Numbered from the stretch's first letter, positions 18,881-26,075 are shown. The stretch: 34,983 bases of DNA from Streptomyces echinoruber (GCF_014651135.1 NZ_BMWH01000013.1:1-34983), one strand, 5' to 3'. The notes: generated by a model from the sequence alone, not told the origin. Numbers and translations are program-made.

Positions 18881-20203
18881 ATGGACACCGCACCAACCGC
18901 TCACCCCGCCCCCGCCACGGTCCTCCCCACCGGCAGCCGCCGCCGCGTCGCCACCGCGGCCGCGCTCGCCTCGGCCGTCGAGTGGTACGACTACTTCGTC
19001 TTCGGCATCGCCGCCGCCCTCGTCCTCGGTGATCTGTACTTCCCGGTCGGCAGCCCCACCGCCGGGGTCCTCGCCTCCTTCGCGACGTTCGCCGTCGGCT
19101 TCCTGGCCCGCCCGCTCGGCGGCATCGTCGCGGGCCACCTCGGCGACAAGCGCGGCCGCAAGCCGATGCTGGTCCTCGCGCTCACCCTGATGGGCCTGGC
19201 CACCACCGGCATCGGCCTGCTCCCGACGTACGCCACCATCGGCGTTGCCGCCCCGATCCTGCTGGTCCTCTTCCGCGTCGCGCAGGGCGTCGCGGTCGGC
19301 GCCCAGTGGGGCGGCGCGATGCTGCTGGCCACCGAGTACGCCCCCGAGGGCAAGCGGGGCGTCTACGGCAGCTTCGTCCAACTCGGTGTCCCCATCGGGG
19401 TGGTGACCGCCAACACGGTCTTCCTGCTGGCCGGGGCCTTCACGACGGACTCCGCGTTCGCGGCCTGGGGCTGGCGGGTTCCCTTCCTGGCCGGCCTGTT
19501 CGTCCTGGGCCTCGCCTGGTACATCCACACGCGCGTCGAGGAGACCCCCGAGTTCCGGGAGGCCGAACGGGCGCTGGCCGAGAAGGAGAAGACCGAGCGC
19601 ACCTCCCCGCTGCGCACGATCCTGCGCGGCCACCTCGGCACGGTCCTCCTCGCGGGCGGCTCCTTCGCCGTGAACACCGCGACCTTCTACATCATCATCA
19701 CCGGCGTCCTCGACTACACGACCCGCGCACTCGGCATGGAGCGCGGCGCGGTGCTCACCGTCTCGCTGTGCGTCAGCCTCACCCAGCTCGTGCTGATCCC
19801 GGCCGCCGCCGCCCTCTCCGACAAGGTCGGCCGCATCCGGATCTACGCCCTGGGCGCGGTCGGCATCGCGGTGTGGGCCGTCCCGCTGTTCCTGCTGATC
19901 GACACGGGCTCGCTGCTGTGGCTGGCCGTCGGCACGTTCGTCGCCAGCTGTTTCCTCAGCATCATGTACGGCCCCCAGGCCGCCCTGTTCGCCGAGCTGT
20001 TCACGCCCGAGATGCGCTACACCGGCGCCTCCCTCGGCTACCAGATCGCGGCGGTCTGCGGCGGCGGGCTCGCGCCCTTCGTCATGGTGCTGCTGCTGGA
20101 GACGACGGGCACGTCGATGTCGGTGTCCGCCTACATCATCGCCCTGTCGGTGATCGCGCTCCTCTCCATCAAGGTCCTTGCGGGCAGGGCGCGTTCACGC
20201 TGA
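18881..20203 (+). CDS. MFS transporter, metabolite:H+ symporter (MHS) subfamily
   Basis: A 440-residue inner-membrane proton symporter with about 12 transmembrane helices. The MHS signature is clear: ASAVEWYDYFVFGIAAALVLGDLYFP at the first helix, FLARPLGGIVAGHLGDKRGRKPML for the MFS loop 2-3 motif, and RVAQGVAVGAQWGGAMLLATEYAPEGKRG for helix 4-5. A charged loop (EETPEFREAERALAEKEKTE) separates the two halves. Relatives carry shikimate, proline/betaine, citrate or alpha-ketoglutarate; the substrate here is unknown. The ATG at 18881 follows CCGGAG. It has its own promoter and operator, and it overlaps the converging DMT transporter gene by nine bases. Confidence 0.93.
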   Translation: MDTAPTAHPAPATVLPTGSRRRVATAAALASAVEWYDYFVFGIAAALVLGDLYFPVGSPTAGVLASFATFAVGFLARPLGGIVAGHLGDKRGRKPMLVLALTLMGLATTGIGLLPTYATIGVAAPILLVLFRVAQGVAVGAQWGGAMLLATEYAPEGKRGVYGSFVQLGVPIGVVTANTVFLLAGAFTTDSAFAAWGWRVPFLAGLFVLGLAWYIHTRVEETPEFREAERALAEKEKTERTSPLRTILRGHLGTVLLAGGSFAVNTATFYIIITGVLDYTTRALGMERGAVLTVSLCVSLTQLVLIPAAAALSDKVGRIRIYALGAVGIAVWAVPLFLLIDTGSLLWLAVGTFVASCFLSIMYGPQAALFAELFTPEMRYTGASLGYQIAAVCGGGLAPFVMVLLLETTGTSMSVSAYIIALSVIALLSIKVLAGRARSR

Positions 20204-21142
20204 CTCCCGGGTCTGCTCGGGTCGTGGCCGCGCCGCCACGACCCGGGCCGTCCGCGGCCGGGACCGCGACACCGCCACGCCCGCCAGGCACAGCGCACCG
20301 CCCGCCAGGGTCAGCAGCCCCGGCACCTCGCCGAGCGCCAGCCACGACATCAGCACGACCAGGGCCGGGACCGCGTACGTGGTCGCGCCCATGCGGCTGG
20401 CGGTCGTCCGGGCGAGGGCGTACGCCCACGTCGTGAAGGCGAGGGCCAGCGGGAAGACACCCAGGTAGACCATGTTGAGCGTCGCGGAGACCGGCGCCCG
20501 AGCCGCCTCGTGGACCAGCTCCCCCGCGAACGGCAGGCAGCCGGCGACCCCGACGAGACAGCCGTACGTCGTCACCTGCAGCGCACTCGCCCGGCCGAGT
20601 GCCGGCTTCTGGGCGACGACACCGCCCGCGTACGTGACCGCGGCGAGCAGGCACAGCACCACCCCGAGCACCGAGGAACCGCCCTCACCCGACATCGACA
20701 GCCCGACGGTCACCGCTCCCGCGAACGACACGGCCATGCCCGCGAGCAGCCGCGGCGGCATCGGATCGCCGAGCAGCCGTGCGCCGAGCAGCGCGATGAG
20801 GAGGGGGCCGATGTTCACCACCAGGGCCGCCGTACCGGCGTCCACCTGCTGCTCGCCCCAGTTCAGCGCCACGCCGTAGAGGCCGAACCACAGCACCCCC
20901 GATATCACGATCCCGGGCCAGGCGGCGCGTGGCGGCCACCCCTCCCGCCGTACGAGACAGACGGTCCCGAGCACCAGCGCACCGGCCAGCAGCCGGCCCA
21001 GCGCCAGCGCGCCCGGGGAGTACGCCTCACCCGCGCTGCGGATCGAGACGAAGGCGGAGGCCCACAGCACGACGGTGACGGCGGCCGCGCCGACGGCCAG
21101 TAGCCGCGCGCGGCGGTCCGGAGGGGAGACGTCGTTCATCAT
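20195..21142 (-). CDS. EamA/DMT family transporter
   Basis: A 315-residue drug/metabolite transporter with ten predicted helices arranged as two EamA repeats. Visible segments are LLAVGAAAVTVVLWASAFVSIR, ALALGRLLAGALVLGTVCL, GTAALVVNIGPLLIALLGARLLGD, VLGVVLCLLAAVTYAGGVVAQKP, MGATTYAVPALVVLMSWLALGEVPG and GGALCLAGVAVSR. Proteins of this type usually export amino acids or metabolites. Start is the first of two adjacent Met codons (21142 or 21139), with a CTGGAG upstream. Its last codons overlap the end of the MHS transporter gene on the other strand, and a hairpin lies within its 3' coding end. A degraded regulator fragment sits just upstream. Confidence 0.92.
   Translation of the reverse strand: MMNDVSPPDRRARLLAVGAAAVTVVLWASAFVSIRSAGEAYSPGALALGRLLAGALVLGTVCLVRREGWPPRAAWPGIVISGVLWFGLYGVALNWGEQQVDAGTAALVVNIGPLLIALLGARLLGDPMPPRLLAGMAVSFAGAVTVGLSMSGEGGSSVLGVVLCLLAAVTYAGGVVAQKPALGRASALQVTTYGCLVGVAGCLPFAGELVHEAARAPVSATLNMVYLGVFPLALAFTTWAYALARTTASRMGATTYAVPALVVLMSWLALGEVPGLLTLAGGALCLAGVAVSRSRPRTARVVAARPRPEQTRESA
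20218..20245 (+). terminator. Hairpin terminator of the MHS gene, inside the DMT gene
   Basis: CGGGTCGTGG (20218-20227) and CCACGACCCG (20236-20245) pair perfectly around an 8-base loop. It starts 14 bases after the MHS stop codon but lies wholly within the coding end of the opposing DMT gene, encoding part of its hydrophilic C-terminal tail. Confidence 0.6.
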
Positions 21143-21234
21143 GCTCCAGAGGCTAGGAAGGCCGCGTGCCCGCGGGCTCGCGCATTACGGACAGGGACCT
21201 GCGAATTCCTGCCTGGCACCGGGGCGGGCGCCGG

Positions 21235-21354
21235 TCACCGCAGTCGGGCGGGGGAGATGCCGAGCAGTTCGGCCAGGACGCGCTCCCCGCGCCCGGTCAC
21301 CTTCACCGCCCGCTGGAATCCGATGCGCGCACCCGACGCGCACCCGCCGAAGCG
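21235..21354 (-). pseudogene. Possible C-terminal remnant of an ArsR/winged-helix regulator
   Basis: On the minus strand a frame ending at the TGA 21235-21237 reads IGFQRAVKVTGRGERVLAEL, then LGISPARLR and stop. This resembles the closing beta-wing and helix of ArsR-type regulators that often accompany EamA or MFS transporters. No start codon with ribosome site or recognition helix is visible upstream, and the frame runs into the TetR gene's 3' end, so it is at best a fragment. The similarity is by eye over about 30 residues. Confidence 0.3.
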
Positions 21355-21371
21355 CCTCCGCCGAAGTGCCC

Positions 21372-22013
21372 CTACGCCCCCCGCCGCACCTGCTCGTACT
21401 GCTGCGACAGCCCGTCCAGCAGCGCCGTGAGCCCCGTCTCGAAGGCCCGATCGTCGATCTTCTCCTGCTGCTCGGCGAGCAGGTGGGCCTGGCCGAGGTG
21501 GGGGTAGTCGGCCGGGTCGTAGGCGCTCGGGTCCTCCACGAAGCCCCCGGCGAACGAGCCGAGGGCCGAACCCATGATGAAGTACCGCATCAGCGCGCCG
21601 ATGGACGTGGCGTGCGCCGGCGGCCAGCCCGCGCCGACCATCGCGCCGTAGACCGCGTCGGCCAGCCGCAGCGCGGCCGGGCGGCGGCCGGGACCGCGGG
21701 CGAGGACCGGGACGATGTTGGGATGGTCGCGCAGGGCGGCGCGGTAGGAGTACGCCCAGTCGCGCAGCGCGGTCCGCCAGTCCCGGCCGTCCTCGAACAT
21801 CGACAGGTCGACCTGCGCGCTCACCGAGTCAGCGACCGCCTCCAGGAGCTCGTCCTTGGTGCGGAAGTGGTTGTACAGCGACGGTCCGCTCACCCCCAGC
21901 TCCGCCGCCAGCCGCCGCGTGGACAGCGCCTGAAGGCCCTCGGCGTCCACGAGGTCCCGGGCCGCCTTCACGATGCGGTCGGTGCTGAGCAGGGGCTTGC
22001 GCGGTCGGGCCAT
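21372..22013 (-). CDS. TetR family regulator (candidate repressor of ALDH and acyl-CoA dehydrogenase genes)
   Basis: A 213-residue TetR protein. The DNA-binding domain is MARPRKPLLSTDRIVKAARDLVDAEGLQALSTRRLAAELGVSGPSLYNHFRTKDELLEAV in outline, with LAAELGVSGPSLYNHF as the recognition helix region. The C-terminal half has the TetR_C pattern with LRDHPNIVPVLARGPG and AMVGAGWPPAHATSIGALMRYF. I took the Met at 22013; another Met three codons earlier (22022) is possible and neither has a clear ribosome site. It is divergent from the acyl-CoA dehydrogenase gene, and the 101-base gap holds a 19-bp palindrome (22040-22058) also found before the aldehyde dehydrogenase gene. This supports a small local regulon (inference). 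Confidence 0.92.
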   Translation of the reverse strand: MARPRKPLLSTDRIVKAARDLVDAEGLQALSTRRLAAELGVSGPSLYNHFRTKDELLEAVADSVSAQVDLSMFEDGRDWRTALRDWAYSYRAALRDHPNIVPVLARGPGRRPAALRLADAVYGAMVGAGWPPAHATSIGALMRYFIMGSALGSFAGGFVEDPSAYDPADYPHLGQAHLLAEQQEKIDDRAFETGLTALLDGLSQQYEQVRRGA

Positions 22014-22039
22014 GGCGCACATAGTAGGGCTGACGCAGG

Positions 22040-22058
22040 AAACTAGCAGTGCTAATTT
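22040..22058. promoter_or_regulatory. AAACTA-type operator between TetR and acyl-CoA dehydrogenase genes
   Basis: AAACTAGCAGTGCTAATTT is a 19-bp palindrome with one mismatched pair. It matches the site at 16117-16135 at 14 of 19 positions, with symmetric ends AAACTA/CTARTTT. On the minus strand it supplies TAGTTT as a possible -10 for the TetR gene. Placement in the divergent promoter region fits autoregulation plus control of the dehydrogenase gene. Confidence 0.75.
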
Positions 22059-22114
22059 AAAAGTACGCTCTCGAAACGTACGGATTTCAAGCTTCTCAGT
22101 GGGGTGACCTCGGG

Positions 22115-23266
22115 ATGAACCTGGAGCTCAGCGAGGAACAGACCGCCGTCCGGCAGCTGGCCCGCGACTTCGTCGAGCGCGAGATCGCCCCGCACGCCAC
22201 CGCCTGGGACCGCGCCGAGGAGGTCGACCGGGGCATCGTCAAGAAGCTCGGCGAGGTCGGCTTCCTGGGCCTGACCATCGACGAGACCTACGGCGGCTCC
22301 GGCGGCGACCACCTCGCCTACTGCCTGGTCACCGAGGAACTCGGCCGCGGCGACTCCGCCGTGCGCGGCATCGTCTCCGTCTCCCTCGGCCTGGTCGCCA
22401 AGACCATCGCGGCCTGGGGCACCGAGGAGCAGAAGCAGCGGTGGCTGCCCGGCCTGACCTCGGGGGCGTACGTCGGCTGCTTCGGCCTCACCGAGCCCGG
22501 CACCGGCTCCGACGCGGGCAACCTCGCCACCCGCGCGGTGCGCGACGGCGACGACTTCGTCCTCAACGGCACGAAGATGTTCATCACCAACGGCACCTGG
22601 GCCGACGTCGTGCTGCTCTTCGCCCGCTCCACCGACGCCCCCGGCCACAAGGGCGTCTCCGCCTTCCTCGTCCCCGCCGACACCCCCGGCCTGACCCGGC
22701 GCGCCCTTCACGGCAAGCTCGGCCTGCGCGGCCAGGCCACCGCCGAACTCGTCCTGGAGGACGTGCGGGTGCCCGCCTCCGCGCTGCTGGGCGAGGAGGG
22801 CAAGGGCTTCAGTGTCGCCATGTCCGCCCTGGCCAAGGGGCGCATGTCGGTCGCGGCGGGCTGCGTCGGCATCGCCCAGGCCGCCCTGGACGCGGCCGTG
22901 CGCTACGCCGGCGAACGCGAGCAGTTCGGCAGGACCATCGCCCACCACCAGCTCGTCCAGGAACTGCTCAGCGACATCGCCGTCGACGTCGACGCGGCCC
23001 GCCTGCTCACCTGGCGCGTCGCCGACCTCGTCGACCGGGGGCGGCCCTTCGCCGTCGAGGCGTCCAAGGCCAAGCTCTTCGCCTCCGAGGCCGCCGTGCG
23101 CGCCGCCCACAACGCCCTGCAGGTCTTCGGCGGCTACGGCTACATCGACGAGTACCCGGCGGGCAAACTGCTGCGCGACGCCCGCGTGATGACCCTCTAC
23201 GAGGGCACCAGCCAGATACAGAAGCTCCTCATCGGGCGGGCGCTGACCGGGGTGTCGGCGTTCTGA
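22115..23266 (+). CDS. Acyl-CoA dehydrogenase
   Basis: A 383-residue FAD enzyme that introduces the alpha-beta double bond in acyl-CoA. The N-terminal helical domain starts LSEEQTAVRQLARDFVEREIAP; the FAD/substrate region shows CFGLTEPGTGSDAGNLATRA and MFITNGTWADVVLLFAR; the C-terminal domain has RMSVAAGCVGIAQAALDAAV, REQFGRTIAHHQLVQ and QVFGGYGYIDEYP. The catalytic base is Glu363 in TLYEGTSQIQ, the position used by short- and medium-chain enzymes. The length is standard. It starts about 55 bases from the TetR operator. The ribosome site is weak (GGGGTGACC). The substrate is not deducible; branched or short acyl chains are common for this type. Confidence 0.95.
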   Translation: MNLELSEEQTAVRQLARDFVEREIAPHATAWDRAEEVDRGIVKKLGEVGFLGLTIDETYGGSGGDHLAYCLVTEELGRGDSAVRGIVSVSLGLVAKTIAAWGTEEQKQRWLPGLTSGAYVGCFGLTEPGTGSDAGNLATRAVRDGDDFVLNGTKMFITNGTWADVVLLFARSTDAPGHKGVSAFLVPADTPGLTRRALHGKLGLRGQATAELVLEDVRVPASALLGEEGKGFSVAMSALAKGRMSVAAGCVGIAQAALDAAVRYAGEREQFGRTIAHHQLVQELLSDIAVDVDAARLLTWRVADLVDRGRPFAVEASKAKLFASEAAVRAAHNALQVFGGYGYIDEYPAGKLLRDARVMTLYEGTSQIQKLLIGRALTGVSAF

Positions 23267-23336
23267 GTACGGTGCCGCACCGGCCTGGGTACTTCAGCGG
23301 ATGCGGCGGCGGCCACGTGCGGCGACCCTGGGCGGC

Positions 23337-23624
23337 ATGAGTGAGACACCGGTCAAGCAGCACGGCACGGCCGCCTTCTACGGGCAGGCCGTCGCGTCCT
23401 TCTCCGTCGCCCTCGCCGCCACCGCCCTCGGCATCGCCCGCCTGCAGGCCGACGCGTGGGTGCGGGCCTTCCTCGCGATCGCCGTCCTGTACCTCGTCAC
23501 CTCCTGCTTCACCCTCGCCAAGGTGATCCGCGACCGGCAGGAGGCGGGGCAGATCGTCAGCCGCATCGACCAGGCCCGGCTGGAGAAGCTGCTCGCCGAG
23601 CACGACCCCTTCGAGAAGCTCTGA
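23337..23624 (+). CDS. YiaA/YiaB-like two-helix membrane protein
   Basis: A 95-residue inner-membrane protein with two helices: AAFYGQAVASFSVALAATALGI and VRAFLAIAVLYLVTSCFTLAKVI. A conserved cytoplasmic tail follows (RDRQEAGQIVSRIDQARLEKLLAEHDPFEKL). This matches the YiaAB family as it appears in Streptomyces. The function of the family is unknown. The ATG at 23337 gives the usual length; an upstream ATG at 23301 adds an unlikely Arg-rich leader. It follows the acyl-CoA dehydrogenase gene by 70 bases on the same strand and precedes the 13-bp array. Confidence 0.88.
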   Translation: MSETPVKQHGTAAFYGQAVASFSVALAATALGIARLQADAWVRAFLAIAVLYLVTSCFTLAKVIRDRQEAGQIVSRIDQARLEKLLAEHDPFEKL

Positions 23625-23645
23625 GACACCGCGAGCGGCACCGCC

Positions 23646-23710
23646 GGGCGGGTGCTCCGGGTGGGCGCTCCGAGCGGGTGCTCCGAGCGGGCACTCTAAG
23701 CGAGCGCTCA
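23646..23710. repeat. 13-bp tandem array (five units) ending in a TetR operator
   Basis: Five exact 13-bp units start at 23646, 23659, 23672, 23685 and 23698: GGGCGGGTGCTCC, GGGTGGGCGCTCC, GAGCGGGTGCTCC, GAGCGGGCACTCT and AAGCGAGCGCTCA. The third unit is itself an inverted repeat (GAGC-gggt-GCTC), and the fifth is the core of the CTAAGC operator before the TetR gene. Sites placed every 13 bases would rotate around the helix. Confidence 0.85.
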
Positions 23711-23711
23711 C
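23696..23711. promoter_or_regulatory. CTAAGC-type operator before the second TetR gene
   Basis: CTAAGCGAGCGCTCAC shares 12 of 16 positions with the palindrome CTAAGCGACTGCTTAG at 25047-25062. The left half (CTAAGCGA) is identical; the right half is degenerate. It lies 48 bases before the ATG at 23760 and ahead of a TATCGT-like -10 near 23720, fitting autoregulation. Confidence 0.65.
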
Positions 23712-23759
23712 CTTCGGCGGTATCGTAGAGCGGCCGACTGCGAAAGGGGCGTGCGAGCG

Positions 23760-24407
23760 ATGACTGCGGCGAAGGAGACGGCCGGCGGCGAGACCGAGCC
23801 GTGGGGCGAGGTCACCCCGGACGCGGCCCGGCGGCTGCTGGTCGCCGCCGTGGAGGCCTTCGCCGAGCGCGGCTACCACGCGACCACCACCCGCGACATC
23901 GCGAGCCGGGCCGGCATGAGCCCGGCCGCGCTCTACATCCACTACAAGACCAAGGAAGAGCTGCTCCACCGCATCAGCCGCATCGGCCACGACAAGGCCC
24001 TGGACATCCTGCGCACCGCGGCCCGGCGCGAGGGCAGCGCCACCGAGCGGCTCGCCGACGCCGTGAGCTCCTTCGTCCGCTGGCACGCCGGGCGGCGCAC
24101 CACCGCCCGGGTCGTGCAGTACGAACTCGACGCGCTCGGCCCGGACGCCCGTGCCGAGATCGTCGCGCTGCGCCGCCAGGTCGACGCCGAGGTGCGCGGC
24201 ATCATCGAGGACGGCGTGGCGAGCGGCGAGTTCGACGTGCTCGACGTCCAGGGCACCACGCTGGCCGTGCTGTCGCTGTGCATCGACGTGGCCCGCTGGT
24301 TCAACGTCGACGGGCCGCGCACCCCCGAGGAGGTCGGCGCGCTCTACGCCGACCTCGTGCTGCGGATGGTGGGCGCCAAGCAGGCCCCGGGCGCCGGCCG
24401 GGAGTGA
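23760..24407 (+). CDS. TetR family regulator (candidate repressor of the maoC-like gene)
   Basis: A 215-residue TetR protein. The helix-turn-helix domain (about residues 20-75) reads AARRLLVAAVEAFAERGYHA, TTRDIASRAGMSPAALYIHY and KTKEELLHRISRIGHDKALD, close to the KstR2/fatty-acid type of TetR regulators. The C-terminal domain includes FVRWHAGRRTTARVVQYELDAL and VLSLCIDVARWFNVDGPRTP. The ATG at 23760 has GAAAGGGG at suitable distance; a GTG at 23751 is too close to it. An operator-like sequence just upstream also occurs before the leftward MaoC gene, so it may regulate itself and that hydratase. The stop codon is the first base triplet of a 14-bp array. Confidence 0.93.
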   Translation: MTAAKETAGGETEPWGEVTPDAARRLLVAAVEAFAERGYHATTTRDIASRAGMSPAALYIHYKTKEELLHRISRIGHDKALDILRTAARREGSATERLADAVSSFVRWHAGRRTTARVVQYELDALGPDARAEIVALRRQVDAEVRGIIEDGVASGEFDVLDVQGTTLAVLSLCIDVARWFNVDGPRTPEEVGALYADLVLRMVGAKQAPGAGRE

Positions 24408-24562
24408 CCGGCCGGGAACGACCGGCCGGAGGCGGCCGGTTGGAGGTGGCCGGCTGTCTCTGGCCGACTGGAGACGACCGGTTGGAGGCGGCCGACCGGA
24501 GACGGCCGGCCGACCGCAGGCAACCGGCCGGAGACGACCGGTCAGAGTTGACCGGTCAGAGG
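24405..24562. repeat. 14-bp tandem array filling a convergent gap
   Basis: Eleven 14-bp units run from the stop codon of the rightward TetR gene to the stop codon of the leftward MaoC gene, with one 4-base insertion (24517-24520). The consensus is YGACCGGYYGGAGR; examples are CGACCGGCCGGAGG, CGGCCGGTTGGAGG and CGACCGGTTGGAGG. Both stop codons lie inside repeat units. The array can fold into many CCGG-based hairpins and could act as a two-way terminator. Confidence 0.85.
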
Positions 24563-25017
24563 TAGTAGCGGGCGACGGACTCGGCGACGCACACCGGCTT
24601 GTCGCCGCCCTCGCGCTCCACGGTGAACGCGACGGTCACCTGCACGCCGCCCGTGACCTCCTCGACGCCGGTGATCGTCGCGGTCGCCCGCAGGCGCGAG
24701 CCGACGGGGACGGGGGAGGGGAAACGCACCTTGTTGGTGCCGTAGTTGACGCCCATGCTCACGCCCTCCACCTTGATCAGCTGCGGGCCGAACAACGGCA
24801 GCAGCGACAGGGTGAGGTAGCCGTGCGCGATGGTGGTGCCGAACGGCCCGCCGGCCGCCTTCTCGGGGTCGACGTGGATCCACTGGTGGTCGCCGGTCGC
24901 CTCCGCGAACAGGTCGATCCGCTTCTGGTCGATCTCCAGCCAGTCGGTGTACCCCAGTTGCTCGCCCACCGCCGCCTTCAGTTCGTCGACGGACCCGAAG
25001 ATCCTCGGCTCTGCCAT
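24556..25017 (-). CDS. MaoC-family (R)-specific enoyl-CoA hydratase
   Basis: A 153-residue hot-dog fold hydratase that adds water to enoyl-CoA. The catalytic (R)-hydratase motif is complete: GDHQWIHVDPEKA with Asp and His, then GGPFGTTIAHGYLTLSLLP. FPSPVPVGSRLRATATI is also typical. The ATG at 25015-25017 gives the normal length (the family often starts with an Ile-Phe-x-Ser/Gly-x-Glu-Leu segment, here IFGSVDELKAAVG) and follows AGAGGCC. A perfect 16-bp palindrome lies 30 bases upstream, so it probably has its own regulated promoter, although the BKACE-type gene lies upstream on the same strand. Confidence 0.94.
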   Translation of the reverse strand: MAEPRIFGSVDELKAAVGEQLGYTDWLEIDQKRIDLFAEATGDHQWIHVDPEKAAGGPFGTTIAHGYLTLSLLPLFGPQLIKVEGVSMGVNYGTNKVRFPSPVPVGSRLRATATITGVEEVTGGVQVTVAFTVEREGGDKPVCVAESVARYYL

Positions 25018-25046
25018 GTCCCGGCCTCTCGCGTGAGGAAGTGTGT

Positions 25047-25062
25047 CTAAGCGACTGCTTAG
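25047..25062. promoter_or_regulatory. CTAAGC palindrome (TetR operator) before the MaoC gene
   Basis: CTAAGC (25047-25052) and GCTTAG (25057-25062) are perfect arms around GACT. The site is 30 bases before the start codon. The left eight bases recur at 23696-23703 before the TetR gene facing it, which makes that TetR protein the best candidate binder. Confidence 0.75.
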
Positions 25063-25145
25063 CATGGCCGGGTGCGGGGCCGCTGTCAACGCACCGCCCG
25101 CCCGGCACGCCGGACGGGCGGGCGGTCGGGCCGCACCCGGCCTGT

Positions 25146-25883
25146 TCACGCCGGTTCCGCGGCGCCCCGCCGGTACTGCGCCAGCCCCTCCGCCACCAGC
25201 TCGGCGTTGGACACCGCCCGCCGCCCGTCCGGCAGGACCAGCGTGTCCTCCAGGCCGATCCGGGTGGCCAGTCCCAGGCGTCCGGCGAGCCGCAGCACCG
25301 GCCAGGTGCCGCCGTCCTCGCCGTGCAGCAGCACCGGGCGGCCGTGCGCCGCGCCCAGCTCGGACAGCTCGGACAGCAGGGCGCGCGCCGAGTCCGCGGC
25401 CGTACGCGGGTCCGGGTCGGTCACCTCGGCGAGCACCCGCAGCACCCTCGGGCCCAGCGGCGAGGCGGCGAAGCGGGCCGCGCCGTCCGTCCCGGACCAG
25501 ATGCCCGCCTCCACGCCCACGCCCCGCTCCAGCAGGGCGGCGGCGAGTTCCTCCGCGCCGGGCTCGTGCCAGTTGACCGAGGCGTGGTCGGGCAGCACCG
25601 GCCAGGCGCGCACCCGCGCCACCCGGGCCGCCGGGTCCGGTTCGGCCCAGGCGCCCGTGGTCACGCCGACCGGCACGGACACCCGCGCCCGGATCGCCTC
25701 CAGCGTGGCCGCGAGCAGCCGCGGCGAGAGCGTGTCACGGCCGCACGGCGTCTTGGGGTGGACGTGGACGTCGCCGGCCCCGGCCGCGACCGCGTCGGCC
25801 GCCGAGGCGGCCATCGCCTCGGGGGTCAGCGGAACCGCCGTACCGTCCCCGGCTCCCCGGGCTCCGTTGAGACAGACCTGCAT
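25146..25883 (-). CDS. BKACE family protein (beta-keto acid cleavage enzyme, DUF849)
   Basis: A 245-residue member of the BKACE family, which condenses a beta-keto acid with acetyl-CoA to give acetoacetate and a new acyl-CoA; the founding member cleaves 3-keto-5-aminohexanoate. Visible motifs are MQVCLNGARG at the start, the zinc-binding HVHPKTP (His-x-His), VGVTTGAWA, SVNWHEPGAEEL and the GLEDTL block near the C-terminus with its conserved Glu. It is shorter than the classic enzymes (about 270-300), as in other short actinobacterial homologues. The Met at 25883 has GGGGGC upstream; a Met one codon earlier is equivalent. A 17-bp array lies immediately upstream. The substrate is unknown. Confidence 0.88.
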   Translation of the reverse strand: MQVCLNGARGAGDGTAVPLTPEAMAASAADAVAAGAGDVHVHPKTPCGRDTLSPRLLAATLEAIRARVSVPVGVTTGAWAEPDPAARVARVRAWPVLPDHASVNWHEPGAEELAAALLERGVGVEAGIWSGTDGAARFAASPLGPRVLRVLAEVTDPDPRTAADSARALLSELSELGAAHGRPVLLHGEDGGTWPVLRLAGRLGLATRIGLEDTLVLPDGRRAVSNAELVAEGLAQYRRGAAEPA

Positions 25884-25893
25884 CATGCCCCCA

Positions 25894-25961
25894 GAGTGCC
25901 GAAGAACCCGGAGTGCCGAAGAGCCCAGAGTGCCGAAGAGTCCGGAGTGCCGAAGAACGTC
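25894..25961. repeat. 17-bp tandem array in the leader of the BKACE gene
   Basis: Four 17-bp units start at 25894, 25911, 25928 and 25945. All contain GAGTGCCGAAGA and differ only in the last few bases. It lies only 8 bases upstream of the probable start, so it would be transcribed into the 5' leader. From about 25970 to 26027 a second, looser repeat of GCRCGGACG words follows. Confidence 0.85.
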
Positions 25962-26075
25962 GAACGGCACGGGCGCGGACAGGCACGGACGAGCGCGGAC
26001 GGGCATGGACGAACATGGGCGGGGGTGCGGCATCCCCGGCGCACCCCCGGTCGCGTGGGCCGGCGGGCGGATCCG

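Noticed and set aside
22063..22081. GTACG/CGTAC inverted repeat as a second operator before the acyl-CoA dehydrogenase gene
   Set aside because: Arms are only five bases with a nine-base spacer and no second copy in the window; chance is likely.
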